The translations under genes and the position numbers were made by a program. A stretch of DNA of 64,000 nt from the NCBI GenBank assembly GCA_020355165.1, contig CP070661.1:1529588-1593587 (forward strand), given 5' to 3'. The notes under the pieces are model-generated. The model made no database searches. It had not been told where the DNA came from and worked only from the letters and a program-made list of their open reading frames with translations. Of this stretch, positions 1 to 9,097 are shown piece after piece (position 1 is the first letter of the stretch; every line of letters begins with the position of its first letter). This DNA comes from Burkholderiales bacterium. GTDB lineage: Bacteria; Pseudomonadota; Gammaproteobacteria; Burkholderiales; Burkholderiaceae_F.

Positions 1-236
1 GCGGGCTCTGACTAGCTGGCGGGCGGTTAGTCATTCGAACTCCCAGTACGAATCTTTTCCGTAGGCCCCGGACTTCTTTGACTTATTCGGGAGACCAAAT
101 TTCTCTGCTTTCCCAACTGGGCGGAAAGGGCCGCTGCTAGCGCCCCTCTTCGCAGACAGAGAAAAAATCTGTACTGAGAGTTTGCAGGGGAATCCTCCTG
201 CAAGAATAAAAAGTTATTTAAAATCAATAGACTAGC
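1..236. other. GC-poor islet beside tRNA-Ser
   Basis: This stretch is clearly poorer in GC (roughly half) than the rest of the window and contains A/T runs such as 207-226. It lies directly beyond the 3' end of the tRNA-Ser gene. I see no credible gene in it; a 66-codon minus-strand open frame (27-227) has no recognisable features. A weak hairpin with arms 182-188 and 197-203 is followed by an A/T-rich run. The position and composition suggest the edge of an integrated element that continues to the left of the window. Confidence 0.5.
10..40 (-). repeat. Partial copy of the tRNA-Ser 3' end (att-like)
   Basis: Bases 10-22 repeat bases 230-242 exactly (13 of 13), and 33-40 repeat 253-260 exactly (8 of 8), at the same 220-base offset. 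The ten bases between differ almost completely. On the minus strand the shared parts are the T-loop region, the end of the acceptor stem with the encoded CCA, and the bases just beyond. This is what a decayed attachment-site duplication or a tRNA remnant would look like. No integrase gene is visible inside the window. Confidence 0.5.
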
Positions 237-330
237 TGGCGGAGACGGACGGATTCGAACCGTCGATGCGCGTTTTTGCGCGCATGCTCCCTTAGCAGGG
301 GAGTGCCTTCGACCTCTCGGCCACGTCTCC
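237..330 (-). tRNA. tRNA-Ser (GCU)
   Basis: The reverse strand folds as a class II tRNA. The acceptor arms are 324-330 and 241-247, both seven bases and fully complementary. The discriminator is G at 240 and CCA is encoded at 237-239. The anticodon GCU lies at 294-296 and reads AGC/AGU serine codons. A long variable arm with a perfect stem around a TTTT-type loop (about 269-285) is typical of tRNA-Ser. The T-loop sequence GTTCGAAT is present. It lies just downstream of lysC, as is common in Burkholderiales. Confidence 0.95.
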
Positions 331-410
331 GGTGTCCTGTGCGCCGCTGGCGGCGCCGAACCGCATGCAGTTTAACGCGGTGCCGAGCGCGTTCCAGCGA
401 AACGACGCGG

Positions 411-1667
411 CTATGCCGGCTCGTGCTCGAGCCCGAAGGCCTTGTGCAGGGCGCGGACGGCGAGTTCGAGGTACTTGTCGTCGATCACCACCGAGATCTT
501 GATCTCGCTGGTGGTGATCATCTGGATGTTGATGCCCTCTTCCGACAGCGTGCGGAACATCTGGCTGGCAATGCCGACGTGCGAGCGCATGCCGATGCCG
601 ACCACCGAGACCTTGCAGATCTTCGGGTCGCCGATGATGTTGGTCGCCCCGATGTGGTCCTTGACCTTGGTGTTGAGCACGTCCATCGCCCTGGCGTACT
701 CGCTGCGGGCGACGGTGAAGGAGAAGTCGGTCATGCCTTCGACGCTGATGTTCTGCACGATCATGTCGACGTCGATGTTGGCCTCGGCGATCGCGCCGAG
801 GATCTGGTAGGCGATGCCCGGGCGGTCCGGCACGCGGGTCAGCGTGATCTTCGCTTCGTCGCGCGTGAAGGCGATGCCGGAGATGACTGCCTTTTCCATG
901 ACTGTGTCTTCCTCGAACGTGATCAGCGTGCCTGAGCCGGCCTCTTCCTCGAGCGGCACCTCGGCGTCGGTCAGGCTGGACAGCACGCGCAGCTTGACCC
1001 TGTACTTGCCGGCGAACTCCACCGAGCGGATCTGCAGCACCTTCGAGCCGAGGCTGGCCATCTCCAGCATCTCCTCGAAGGTGACCGTCGACAGCCGCCG
1101 TGCCTCGGGCACGATGCGCGGGTCGGTGGTGTAGACGCCGTCCACATCGGTGTAGATCAGGCACTCGTCGGCCTTCAGCGCCGCCGCCAGCGCCACCGCC
1201 GAGGTGTCCGAGCCGCCGCGGCCCAGCGTGGTGACGTTGCCGAACTCGTCGGCGCCCTGGAAGCCGGCGACGACCACGATGTTTCCCGCGGACAGGTCGG
1301 CGCGGATCTTCTTCTCGTCGATCTCGACGATGCGCGCCTTGGTGAAGGCGCTGTCGGTCAGCACGTGCACCTGCCAGCCGGTGTAGCTCTTGGCCTTCAG
1401 GCCAAGGTCCTTCAGCGCCATCGCCATCAGGCCGATGGTGACCTGCTCGCCGGTGGAGGCAACCACGTCGAGTTCGCGCGGGTCGGGGCTGGCCTGGATG
1501 TCCTTGGCCAGCGCAATCAGCCGGTTGGTCTCGCCGCTCATCGCCGAGACGACCACCACCAGCTGGTGGCCGGCGCGCTGCCACTTGGCCAGCCGTCGGG
1601 CGACGTTCTTGATCCGCTCGACGCTGCCGACCGACGTGCCGCCGTACTTGTGAACGATCAGTGCCAT
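411..1667 (-). CDS. lysC: Aspartate kinase
   Basis: Phosphorylates aspartate to aspartyl phosphate, the first step to lysine, threonine, methionine and diaminopimelate. The product is 418 residues, the usual length for the bacterial enzyme without a fused homoserine dehydrogenase. The N-terminal kinase domain opens with KYGGTSVG at residues 7-14, followed by the VVVVSAMSGETNRL segment. The last ~150 residues form two ACT domains, which in this family bind lysine/threonine for feedback inhibition. It is the last protein gene of the leftward cluster and has its own probable -10 at 1718-1723. dapA of the same pathway is at 19076-19951. Confidence 0.97.
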   Translation of the reverse strand: MALIVHKYGGTSVGSVERIKNVARRLAKWQRAGHQLVVVVSAMSGETNRLIALAKDIQASPDPRELDVVASTGEQVTIGLMAMALKDLGLKAKSYTGWQVHVLTDSAFTKARIVEIDEKKIRADLSAGNIVVVAGFQGADEFGNVTTLGRGGSDTSAVALAAALKADECLIYTDVDGVYTTDPRIVPEARRLSTVTFEEMLEMASLGSKVLQIRSVEFAGKYRVKLRVLSSLTDAEVPLEEEAGSGTLITFEEDTVMEKAVISGIAFTRDEAKITLTRVPDRPGIAYQILGAIAEANIDVDMIVQNISVEGMTDFSFTVARSEYARAMDVLNTKVKDHIGATNIIGDPKICKVSVVGIGMRSHVGIASQMFRTLSEEGINIQMITTSEIKISVVIDDKYLELAVRALHKAFGLEHEPA

Positions 1668-1717
1668 CAGCGGCCGCCGCTCCCTGCTTCGAGATTCGTG
1701 GTGAAGGAAACCGGCGA

Positions 1718-1723
1718 ATTATA
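1718..1723 (-). promoter_or_regulatory. Probable -10 element of lysC
   Basis: The minus strand reads TATAAT exactly, 51 bases upstream of the lysC start, in the 145-base gap after tilS. No good -35 hexamer is found 16-18 bases further upstream, so the promoter may be weak or need an activator. Base match only. Confidence 0.45.
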
Positions 1724-1812
1724 GGGAGGCGAAGCATGCGCTTCGCGGCGCGCGCCTTGCGCCAGCTCAAGCCGGACGCGCCGACCTCCGTTCGGCGCCG
1801 GCGCCCCGGCGG

Positions 1813-3219
1813 TCAGCCCTGCGGCAGGAGCTCGGCATCGGGTTGCCAGTCGAGGCGGATGCGCCCGCCGCCGGCTTCCACGAGGCGTGCGTCGGCACCG
1901 AGACCGGCGACGAAGATCAGCCGGCCGTCGCGCCACACGAGCGGCAGTTCGCCGCGCTCGAACTCGGCGATGCCGGCATCCTGGAACAGGCGCTTGAGCG
2001 TCTTCGACGGCCGCAGCGCGTGCGGCTTGAAGCGCTCGCCGCCACCGCGCCCGCGCAGCTGCAGCGGGCAGGTGGCGAGCCACTCTGGGTCGAAGCCCTC
2101 GGCCTCGGTCGGCTCGAAGCGCAGCACGCCGCCCCACGACGGCACCGCGATCTCGCCTTCGCCGCGCCAGTGGATGGTCGCTTCGCCGCGGTACTCGGTC
2201 TGCGCCGCGCGCAGCAGCAGCAGCCCGCGGTGCCGTCGCACTTCGTGCGAGCCGATGCGTATCTTCATGCGCGCATCGGCGCGGCTGCCCAGCGCCTGCA
2301 TCAGCACCTGCGCCAGGCGGGCGCGCGACGGCGGTGGCACCCCCTGGGCGCCGAGCCAGGCGCGCACGGTGACCGCGCGCCGCCCTGGCGGCAGCATCGC
2401 CAGGCGCTCGAGCCACAGCATCCCCGCCGGCGCATCCTCGGTGCAGGTGGCGAGATCCGCCGCCGCCAGCTCGTGCAGTGCTTCGGCCGACTCGGCCAGC
2501 AGTTCGATCGAGCGCGCCGCGCCACGCTGGAAACCGGGTCGCACAGCGCGCAGCGCCGGAACGACCCTGGCACGGAGCGCGCCGCGCAGCAGGCGCGGTT
2601 CGCTGTTGCTCGGGTCGTCGACGTAGGCGAGGTCGCGGCGCGCCACGTACTGCTCGATCTCGGCGCGCGGCACCGCCAGCCACGGGCGCAGCAGCGCGGC
2701 GCCGCCGGCGAAGCCCCGTGCCGCCACGAAGCCGGTCAGCCCCTCGATGCCGGCGCCGCGCATCCACTGCATGAGGAAGGTCTCGATGCGGTCGTCCAGA
2801 TGATGGGCGGTGAGCACCGCCGCCGCGGCGCAGTCGGCCGCCGCCTCGGCCAGCGCGCCGTAGCGGGCCTCGCGCGCCGCCTCCTCGATGCCGCCACCGC
2901 GTGCCTCGACCCTGACCCGCACCACCTGCAGCGGCACGTCGAGCCGGGCACAGGTGCGCTCGCAGGCCTGCTGCCAGTCATCGGCCTCGGCAAGCAGCCC
3001 GTGGTGCACGTGCACCGCGGCGAGCTCGGCAAAGCCGGCCACGCGGCTGCTCCGCAATCGGCACGCCGCATCGAGCAGCGCGGTCGAGTCGCGGCCGCCG
3101 CTGAAGGCGATCAGCAGCGGCCCGGTCGCGGCAGACCCGGCCACCGCATCGCGCAGCGCCTCGAGCAGCCGCTGCTCGAGCGGATCAGGCTTCGGGGGTC
3201 GTTTCCTTGAACTTGCCAT
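1813..3219 (-). CDS. tilS: tRNA(Ile)-lysidine synthase
   Basis: Converts C34 of the CAU-anticodon tRNA-Ile to lysidine so that it reads AUA; this is essential in most bacteria. The protein is 468 residues. The ATP pyrophosphatase loop SGGRDS is at residues 40-45, followed by the family's HVHHGL and [10 protein letters not shown] segments. The C-terminal part matches the TilS substrate-binding and C-terminal domains ([16 protein letters not shown]). Its first 35 bases overlap the end of accA, indicating translational coupling. The order accA-tilS-lysC is typical of Burkholderiales. Confidence 0.95.
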   Translation of the reverse strand: MASSRKRPPKPDPLEQRLLEALRDAVAGSAATGPLLIAFSGGRDSTALLDAACRLRSSRVAGFAELAAVHVHHGLLAEADDWQQACERTCARLDVPLQVVRVRVEARGGGIEEAAREARYGALAEAAADCAAAAVLTAHHLDDRIETFLMQWMRGAGIEGLTGFVAARGFAGGAALLRPWLAVPRAEIEQYVARRDLAYVDDPSNSEPRLLRGALRARVVPALRAVRPGFQRGAARSIELLAESAEALHELAAADLATCTEDAPAGMLWLERLAMLPPGRRAVTVRAWLGAQGVPPPSRARLAQVLMQALGSRADARMKIRIGSHEVRRHRGLLLLRAAQTEYRGEATIHWRGEGEIAVPSWGGVLRFEPTEAEGFDPEWLATCPLQLRGRGGGERFKPHALRPSKTLKRLFQDAGIAEFERGELPLVWRDGRLIFVAGLGADARLVEAGGGRIRLDWQPDAELLPQG

Positions 3220-4159
3220 AGCCGAGCAGGCGCGCGTGGCGCGCGGCGAGCAGCTCCTTCGGCTTCAACGCCTGCAGCTGGCGCAGGCTGTCGGCCAGCG
3301 CGCGCTTGAGCAGCGCCGCCATCTGCTTCGGGTCGCGATGCGCGCCGCCCAGCGGCTCGGCGACGATGCGGTCGATCAGGCCGAGCGCCTTGAGCCGCTG
3401 CGCAGTGAGCCCGAGCGCTTCGGCGGCCTCCGGCGCCTTCTCGGCGCTCTTCCACAGGATCGAGGCGCAGCCCTCGGGCGAGATCACCGAGTAGGTCGCG
3501 TACTGCAGCATCAGCAGGTGGTCGGCCACCGCGATCGCCAGCGCGCCGCCCGAGCCGCCCTCGCCGATGATGGTGGCGATGATCGGCACCTTCAGGTGCG
3601 ACATCTCCGCCAGGTTGCGGCCGATCGCCTCCGACTGGCCGCGCTCCTCGGCGTCGACCCCGGGGTAGGCACCGGGCGTGTCGACGAAGGTGAACACAGG
3701 CAGGCCGAATTTCTCCGCCAGCTTCATCAGGCGCAGCGCCTTGCGGTAGCCCTCCGGCTTGCTCATGCCGAAGTTGCGCGCGGTGCGCTCCTTGGTGTCG
3801 CGCCCTTTCTGGTGTCCGAGCACCATCACCGGCGCCCCGTTGAAGCGGGCCAGCCCGCCGACGATCGACGCGTCGTCGGAAAACGCCCGGTCGCCGTGCA
3901 GCTCGTGGAAGTCGGTGAAGATGTCGCCGACGTAGTCGAGCGTGTACGGCCGCTGCGGATGGCGGGCCAGCTGCGCCACCTGCCACGGCGTCAGCTTGGC
4001 GTAGATGTCCTTCAGCAGCGCCTGGCTCTTCTTCTGCAGCCGCTCGATCTCTTCCGAGATGTCGACTGCCGAGTCGTCCTGGACGAAGCGCAGCTCCTCG
4101 ATCTTCGCCTCGAGCTCGGCGATCGGCGCCTCGAAATCCAGGAACGTCGTCTTGGCCAT
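3185..4159 (-). CDS. accA: Acetyl-CoA carboxylase carboxyltransferase subunit alpha
   Basis: Alpha subunit of the carboxyltransferase that moves carboxyl from biotin-BCCP to acetyl-CoA, the committed step of fatty-acid synthesis. It works as alpha2beta2 with AccD, which is not in this window. The 324-residue length is standard. Recognisable segments are [18 protein letters not shown] at the N-terminus, the crotonase-fold core with [10 protein letters not shown], and [10 protein letters not shown], which forms an oxyanion/acyl-CoA site. It lies 12 bases after the glycosylase gene and overlaps tilS. Confidence 0.97.
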   Translation of the reverse strand: MAKTTFLDFEAPIAELEAKIEELRFVQDDSAVDISEEIERLQKKSQALLKDIYAKLTPWQVAQLARHPQRPYTLDYVGDIFTDFHELHGDRAFSDDASIVGGLARFNGAPVMVLGHQKGRDTKERTARNFGMSKPEGYRKALRLMKLAEKFGLPVFTFVDTPGAYPGVDAEERGQSEAIGRNLAEMSHLKVPIIATIIGEGGSGGALAIAVADHLLMLQYATYSVISPEGCASILWKSAEKAPEAAEALGLTAQRLKALGLIDRIVAEPLGGAHRDPKQMAALLKRALADSLRQLQALKPKELLAARHARLLGYGKFKETTPEA

Positions 4160-4171
4160 CTTCTCCTGTTC

Positions 4172-4813
4172 TCAGTACTCCACCGGCACCGGGTCGAGGC
4201 TGCGCCACAGGTACCAGGTGGCGACGCTGGCCCACGGACTCCACGCCAGCGCCAGTTGCCTGACCCGTTCCCTGCCCTGGCGCGCCAGCAGCTCGCGCGT
4301 CGGCGTGCCATCGAGGTAGTGCAGGCTGATCGCCTTGAGCAGCCCGAGGTCGTCGAGCGGCAGCACATTAGGCCGCAACAGGTTAAAGATCAAGAACATC
4401 TCCGCTGTCCAGCGGCCGATGCCGCGGATGCCGGTCAGCCGCTCGATGATCGCCTCGTCGCTCATCGTCGCGAACGCCGCCGGGTCGACGTGGCCGTCGG
4501 CGAAGTGGGCGGCGAGGTCGCGCAGGTACTCGACCTTGCGCTCCGACAGCCCGCAGCCGCGCAGGGTGGCAGCGCGCCGGCGCAGCACTGCCGCCGGCGA
4601 CAGCTGCGGACACGCCGCCAGCAGGCGCAGCCACACCGCGTCGGCCGCCTTGACCGAGATCTGCTGGCCGACGATCGAGCGGGCCAGGGTGCAGAAAGGA
4701 TCGCCGCGCGAGGCCAGCGCCACCCGCGGGTGGCGGCGGATGATCCGCGCCAGCACCGGGTCGGCGGCGGCCAGTGCGCGGCGGGCGCGCGGCCAGTAGT
4801 GGGGCCGCGTCAT
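4172..4813 (-). CDS. alkA: DNA-3-methyladenine glycosylase II, AlkA/HhH-GPD type
   Basis: Removes alkylated purines from DNA as the first step of base-excision repair. It is 213 residues from the chosen start. The helix-hairpin-helix LTGIRGIGRWTAEM spans about 126-139 and is followed by LPLDDLGLLKA, in which Asp155 matches the catalytic aspartate. It lacks the extra N-terminal beta domain of E. coli AlkA, as is usual for the short proteobacterial form. An upstream in-frame start at 4888 would add 25 low-complexity Arg/Ala residues; the MTRPHYW start fits relatives better. It sits between cysS and accA. Confidence 0.9.
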   Translation of the reverse strand: MTRPHYWPRARRALAAADPVLARIIRRHPRVALASRGDPFCTLARSIVGQQISVKAADAVWLRLLAACPQLSPAAVLRRRAATLRGCGLSERKVEYLRDLAAHFADGHVDPAAFATMSDEAIIERLTGIRGIGRWTAEMFLIFNLLRPNVLPLDDLGLLKAISLHYLDGTPTRELLARQGRERVRQLALAWSPWASVATWYLWRSLDPVPVEY

Positions 4814-4902
4814 CGGCCGGCGCGCCGCTGCCGCCGGGCCACGCCACGGCCGCGGCGCAGCCCCGCGGCGGGGGCGAGCGCGGTGCACCGGCGTGGCGAC
4901 AT

Positions 4903-6270
4903 CTACTGCCGCCGCCAGGTGGTGCCGGACGGCGAGTCCTCGAGCACGATGCCCCGCGCCGCGAGCTCGGCGCGGATGCGGTCCGCCTCGGCGAAGTTCC
5001 TTGCCTTCTTGGCCGCGGCGCGTTGGGCGATCAGCGACTCGATGCGCGCCGCCTCACCGTCTCCTTCGCCGCCGCGCAGGAACTCCAGCGGATCTCGCTG
5101 CAGCAGCCCCAGCACGCCGCCGAGCCCCTTCAGCTGCCGCGCCAGCGCGGCCGACCGGGTGCGGTTGATCTCGCTCGCCAGCGCGAACAGCTCGCCGACT
5201 GCCCCGGCCGTGTTGAAGTCGTCGTCCATCGCCGCGGCGAAGCGCTGCGCGTGCGCCTCGTCCCAGTCGACCTCGCCGGCGGCCGGTGGCGTGTCGCGCA
5301 GCGCCGTGTACAGCCGGGTCAGCCCGGCGCGCGCCTCGGCAACCTGCTCCTCGCTGAACGACACCTGGCTGCGGTAGTGCGAGCGGACCAGGAAGTAGCG
5401 CAGCACCTCGCCGTCGTACCTTGCCAGCGCGTCGCGGATGGTCCAGAAGTTGCCGAGCGACTTCGACATCTTCTCCTCGCCGACGCGCAGCGCCCCGCAG
5501 TGCATCCAGATGTCGGCGAACGGCTCGCCGAAGGCGCCCTCGCTCTGCGCGATCTCGTTCTCGTGATGCGGGAAGACCAGGTCCGGCCCGCCGCCGTGGA
5601 TGTCGAAGTGGCGGCCGAGCAGCTCGCTCGCCATCGCCGAGCACTCGATGTGCCAGCCGGGACGGCCCGGCCCCCAGCGCGACGGCCACTGCGGCTCGCC
5701 CGGCTTGGCGCGCTTCCACAGCACGAAGTCGAGCGGGTCGCGCTTGCTGCTGCCGACGGCGACCCGCTCGCCGGCGCGCAGGTCGTCGAGCGACTTGCCG
5801 GACAGCCGCCCGTAGCGCGGGAAGCTGCGCACGGCATAGTCGACGTCGCCGTCGTCGGCCTGGTAGGCAAGTCCCTGCTTCTGCAGCAGCTCGATGATGC
5901 CGAGCATCTGCGGGATGTAGTCGGTGGCGCGCGGCTCGCGGTCCGGGGCGATGCAGCCGAGCGCCGCCAGGTCGTCCTGCATGTGGCGCGTGTACTCGAC
6001 GGCAAGCTCCGACGGCGTGATGCCGCGCTCGGCGGCGCGCTTGATGATCTTGTCGTCGACGTCGGTGATGTTGCGCACGTAGCTGACGCGGTAGCCGCGC
6101 GCGCGCAGCCAGCGCACCACCACGTCGAACGCCACCAGCGTCCGGCCGTTGCCCATGTGGCAGAAGTCGTACACGGTGACGCCGCAGACGTAGATGCGCA
6201 CGTGGCCCGGCTCGAGCGGCAGCAGCGGCGCGCGCGATCGCGTCAGCGTGTTGTAGACGGTGATCTTCAT
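4903..6270 (-). CDS. cysS: Cysteinyl-tRNA synthetase
   Basis: Charges tRNA-Cys with cysteine. The 455-residue class I synthetase is full length. Cys29 (VCGVTVYD), Cys210 (WHIECSAM) and the FPHHENE segment near 233-239 provide the zinc site that selects cysteine. KMSKS is at 267-271. The HIGH signature reads HMGN at 38-41 rather than the HIGH/HLGH usual in CysRS; Asn at this place is tolerated in other class I synthetases. The start with MKITVYNTL is preferred over an upstream frame extension that is Arg/Pro-rich. First gene of the leftward cluster, divergent from the TPR gene. Confidence 0.97.
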   Translation of the reverse strand: MKITVYNTLTRSRAPLLPLEPGHVRIYVCGVTVYDFCHMGNGRTLVAFDVVVRWLRARGYRVSYVRNITDVDDKIIKRAAERGITPSELAVEYTRHMQDDLAALGCIAPDREPRATDYIPQMLGIIELLQKQGLAYQADDGDVDYAVRSFPRYGRLSGKSLDDLRAGERVAVGSSKRDPLDFVLWKRAKPGEPQWPSRWGPGRPGWHIECSAMASELLGRHFDIHGGGPDLVFPHHENEIAQSEGAFGEPFADIWMHCGALRVGEEKMSKSLGNFWTIRDALARYDGEVLRYFLVRSHYRSQVSFSEEQVAEARAGLTRLYTALRDTPPAAGEVDWDEAHAQRFAAAMDDDFNTAGAVGELFALASEINRTRSAALARQLKGLGGVLGLLQRDPLEFLRGGEGDGEAARIESLIAQRAAAKKARNFAEADRIRAELAARGIVLEDSPSGTTWRRQ

Positions 6271-6446
6271 GGCGAAGAGCTCCGGAGGTTCGTCGGCGAA
6301 CGGCCGCTGTCGCGCAGGAGCAGGCGGCCGCGGCAAGGGCGCGGCGTGACGGCGAGGGTCAACAGCGGCGGACGAACATCGTGCGGACGAGGCGGTACGG
6401 AGCGCGTTGATAAGATGCGGCCGCAGTATATCGTCCACCGCCTGCC

Positions 6447-6977
6447 GTGAAGCCTTCGCTGCCGCTGATTGCCTGTGCCTTGCTCGCCGCCGCGACGGCG
6501 GTCGCGCAGACGCCGGCGCCGCCGAGCGCCGCTGCCGAGGTCAGCGCGCTGATGAAGGCCGGCCGCGGCGACGAGGCGCTGGCGCGCGCCGAGGCGCGGC
6601 TGAAGGACAACCCGCGCGATGCGCAGGTGCGCTTCATGCGCGGCGTGATCCTCGCCGAGCAGGGCAGGACCGTGGAGGCGGCGATCGTGTTCGAGCGGCT
6701 GACCCAGGAATTCCCGGAACTGCCCGAGCCCTACAACAACCTCGCGGTGATCCACGCGGCGCAGGGGCGCTACGAGTCCGCCTATCGCCTGCTGCAGCAG
6801 GCGCTCGTCGCGCAGCCGGATTACGCCACCGCCTACGAGAACCTCGGCGACCTGTACCTGTCGATGGCCGAGCAGGCCTACGGCAAGGCGCTCGGGCTCG
6901 ATGCCAACAACCGCGTCGCCAAGGCGAAACTGGAAACGGCGCGCGAACTGAACGCGCGCATCCGCGCGGTGCGCTGA
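6447..6977 (+). CDS. Exported TPR-repeat protein
   Basis: A 176-residue protein with a GTG start and a clear signal peptide (about residues 1-21, ending in AVAQ). About three tetratricopeptide repeats follow ([61 protein letters not shown]). It is probably periplasmic and binds a protein partner. The first base lies 176 bases from cysS in a divergent gap. It precedes the periplasmic cyclophilin by 31 bases, so the two are likely co-transcribed and may act together in envelope folding (inference). No strong ribosome-binding site is seen before the GTG. Confidence 0.8.
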   Translation: MKPSLPLIACALLAAATAVAQTPAPPSAAAEVSALMKAGRGDEALARAEARLKDNPRDAQVRFMRGVILAEQGRTVEAAIVFERLTQEFPELPEPYNNLAVIHAAQGRYESAYRLLQQALVAQPDYATAYENLGDLYLSMAEQAYGKALGLDANNRVAKAKLETARELNARIRAVR

Positions 6978-7008
6978 GACTCCCCTCTCTTCACTGAAGG
7001 AATCGCCG

Positions 7009-7599
7009 ATGTTTCGACTGCTTGGCCGAATGATGCGCCCGCTCGCCGCGGCGGGCTTCCTTGCACTTCTTGCCGCCGGCGCGGCGGCGCAGGACAAGGG
7101 CGCCGCACCGCGGGTGCTGCTGGCCACCAGCCTCGGCGACGTCACGATCCAGCTCGAGCCCGAGAAGGCGCCGAAGACGGTGGCCAACTTCCTCGATTAC
7201 GTGAAGGCCGGCCACTACGACGGCACCGTGTTCCACCGCGTGATCGACGGCTTCATGATCCAGGGCGGCGGCTTCAGCGCCGAGATGGTGCAGAAGCCGA
7301 CCAGGGCGCCGATCCCGCTCGAGTCGCGCAGCGGCCTGAAGAACGAGCGCGGCACGGTGGCGATGGCGCGCACCGGCGTGCCGGACTCGGCGACCTCGCA
7401 GTTCTTCATCAACGTGGTCGACAATCCGGGCCTCGATTACCCGAAGCCCGATGGCAACGGCTACGCCGTGTTCGGCAGGGTGGTCGCCGGCATGGACGTG
7501 GTCGACAGGATCCGCAAGGTCGAGACGACCAGCGTCGGCCCGCACCAGAACGTCCCCGCCAAGCCGGTGCTGATCCGCTCGGCCACGATCGTCAAGTAG
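7009..7599 (+). CDS. ppiA: Periplasmic peptidyl-prolyl cis-trans isomerase, cyclophilin type
   Basis: Catalyses proline isomerisation during folding of exported proteins. The 196-residue product has a signal peptide of about 27 residues ending AAGAAAQ, then a single cyclophilin domain with [15 protein letters not shown] and TSQFFINV, which contain the active-site Arg, Phe and Gln residues. A good ribosome-binding site (AAGGAA) precedes the ATG. It is followed after 29 bases by a second cyclophilin without a signal peptide, so the pair covers periplasm and cytoplasm. Confidence 0.92.
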   Translation: MFRLLGRMMRPLAAAGFLALLAAGAAAQDKGAAPRVLLATSLGDVTIQLEPEKAPKTVANFLDYVKAGHYDGTVFHRVIDGFMIQGGGFSAEMVQKPTRAPIPLESRSGLKNERGTVAMARTGVPDSATSQFFINVVDNPGLDYPKPDGNGYAVFGRVVAGMDVVDRIRKVETTSVGPHQNVPAKPVLIRSATIVK

Positions 7600-7628
7600 C
7601 CCGCCACCGGACCCCTACAGGAGCAGCC

Positions 7629-8123
7629 ATGGTTCGCCTGCACACCACCTTCGGCCCGATCACGATCGCGCTCGATGCCGACAAGGCGCCGAAGACGGTC
7701 GCCAACTTCCTCGACTACGTGAAGAGCGGCCACTACGACGGCACGATCTTCCACCGCGTGATCAACGGCTTCATGATCCAGGGCGGCGGCTTCGCGCCGG
7801 GAATGAAGCAGAAGCCGGCCGGCGCGCCGGTGCACAACGAGGCCGACAACGGCCTGCGCAACGACAAGTACACGATCGCCATGGCGCGCACGTCTGACCC
7901 GCACTCGGCCACCGCGCAGTTCTTCATCAACGTCGCCGACAACGACTTCCTCAACCACAAGGCGCCGACGGCGCAGGGCTGGGGCTACTGCGTGTTCGGC
8001 AAAGTGACCGAGGGCGCCGAAGTGGTCGACAAGATCAAGGCGGTGGCCACCGGCCGCAGCGGCATGCACTCCGACGTGCCGCAGCAGGACGTGCTGATCG
8101 AGCGCGCCGAGGTGCTCGGCTAG
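7629..8123 (+). CDS. ppiB: Cytoplasmic peptidyl-prolyl cis-trans isomerase B
   Basis: A 164-residue single-domain cyclophilin without signal peptide, so cytoplasmic. It has the core [15 protein letters not shown] and [11 protein letters not shown]. It is closely similar to the upstream periplasmic gene over the whole domain, as expected of an old duplication. It lies in the run ppiA-ppiB-lpxH with gaps of 29 and 13 bases, which suggests one transcript. The same order of a cyclophilin before lpxH is frequent in beta- and gammaproteobacteria. Confidence 0.95.
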   Translation: MVRLHTTFGPITIALDADKAPKTVANFLDYVKSGHYDGTIFHRVINGFMIQGGGFAPGMKQKPAGAPVHNEADNGLRNDKYTIAMARTSDPHSATAQFFINVADNDFLNHKAPTAQGWGYCVFGKVTEGAEVVDKIKAVATGRSGMHSDVPQQDVLIERAEVLG

Positions 8124-8136
8124 CGCCCGGCCGCGC

Positions 8137-8955
8137 GTGACGACCGCCGCCGAGCCGGCCGACCCGCTGCCGGTCCAGCTGGCCGGCCTGCCGCGGGTCG
8201 AGCTGAGCGATCCGCTGTTCATCTCCGACCTGCACCTGAATGCCGGGGCGCCGGCCACGCTCCGGCGCTTCCTGCAGTTCTGCGCCGGCGAAGCCGCGGC
8301 GCACGCCGAGCTGCTGATCCTCGGCGACCTGTTCGAGTACTGGATCGGCGACGACACGCTCGACGACGACACCGACGCGGTGTCGCGAACCGTGGCTGCG
8401 GCGCTGCGCGGCCTCGGCGAACGGGGCGTGCGCGTGTACGTCATGCACGGCAATCGCGACCTGCTCCTCGGCGCGCGATTCCTGCGCGCCACCGGGGCGC
8501 AGCTGCTCGCCGATCCCACCGTCGCCTCGATCGGCGGCCGCGAGCTGCTGCTGGCGCACGGCGACGCCTGGTGCACGCAGGACGCCGAGTACATGCGGTT
8601 CCGTGCCTCGGTGCGGCAGGAGGCGACGCAGCGGCAGTTCCTGTCCGGCCCGCGCGCCGCGCGGCTGGCCTTCATGGGCGCTGCGCGGGCGCAGAGCGAG
8701 GCCGGCAAGCGCGCCAAGGCGATGCAGATCATGGACGTCACGCCGTCGGCGGTCGACGAGGCGCTGCGCGCCAGCGGCCAGCGGGTGCTGATCCACGGCC
8801 ACACGCACCGCCCGGCGGTGCACCGCTTTGCGATCGACGGCGACCCGGCCGAGCGCCGGGTGCTGCCCGACTGGGACTTCGACACCGACCCGGTGCGCGG
8901 CGGCGCCATCGGCATGAAGGACGGCGAGCTGGTGGACCTGCCGCTGGCCGCCTGA
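8137..8955 (+). CDS. lpxH: UDP-2,3-diacylglucosamine diphosphatase
   Basis: Hydrolyses UDP-2,3-diacylglucosamine to lipid X and UMP, the fourth step of lipid A synthesis, at the inner face of the membrane. The 272-residue protein starts at a GTG. The calcineurin-like metal motifs are present in order: FISDLHL, ILGDLFEYWIGDD, MHGNRD, a histidine in LLAHGDAW, and IHGHTH. It has an N-terminal extension of about 25 residues compared with E. coli LpxH. Last gene of the rightward run; a REP-like doublet follows. Confidence 0.94.
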   Translation: MTTAAEPADPLPVQLAGLPRVELSDPLFISDLHLNAGAPATLRRFLQFCAGEAAAHAELLILGDLFEYWIGDDTLDDDTDAVSRTVAAALRGLGERGVRVYVMHGNRDLLLGARFLRATGAQLLADPTVASIGGRELLLAHGDAWCTQDAEYMRFRASVRQEATQRQFLSGPRAARLAFMGAARAQSEAGKRAKAMQIMDVTPSAVDEALRASGQRVLIHGHTHRPAVHRFAIDGDPAERRVLPDWDFDTDPVRGGAIGMKDGELVDLPLAA

Positions 8956-9010
8956 GTGCATGGCGCTCGAGTGGGAATAATGGGCGACGCCAGCGCCTCA
9001 CGTCCGCACG

Positions 9011-9086
9011 CCGTCATCCCGGCGAAGGCCGGGATCCAATTTGCAGCGCCGATAACTCGGGCCCCGGCCTGCGCCGGGGCGACGGG
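9011..9086. repeat. REP-like inverted-repeat doublet
   Basis: Two GC-rich hairpins stand head to tail between the convergent genes lpxH and cysE. The first has 8-base arms 9016-9023 and 9028-9035; the second has arms 9061-9068 and 9073-9080. The outer ends are partly complementary (CGTC at 9012-9015, GACG near 9081-9084). This is the look of the dispersed 'GTCATCCCGGCGAAGG' extragenic repeats seen in many proteobacterial genomes. It may also stop transcription from both sides. Only one copy is in the window, so the repeat status rests on recognition. Confidence 0.6.
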
Positions 9087-9097
9087 GTCAAGCGCAG

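Noticed and set aside
27-227. 66-codon open frame in the GC-poor islet
   Set aside because: No recognisable domain, no ribosome-binding site, and the region matches a tRNA-end remnant; base composition alone can keep such a frame open.
276-935. Long plus-strand frames opposite lysC
   Set aside because: They are shadows of the lysC gene: high-GC third-position bias keeps antisense frames open, and their Arg/Asp/Val-rich products match no protein family.
2888-5377. 829-codon plus-strand frame across tilS, accA and alkA
   Set aside because: It crosses several well-identified minus-strand genes and its product is compositionally biased without domains.
6407-6432. Promoter from TTGATA to TATATC before the TPR gene
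   Set aside because: The spacing of 14 bases is too short for a sigma-70 promoter.
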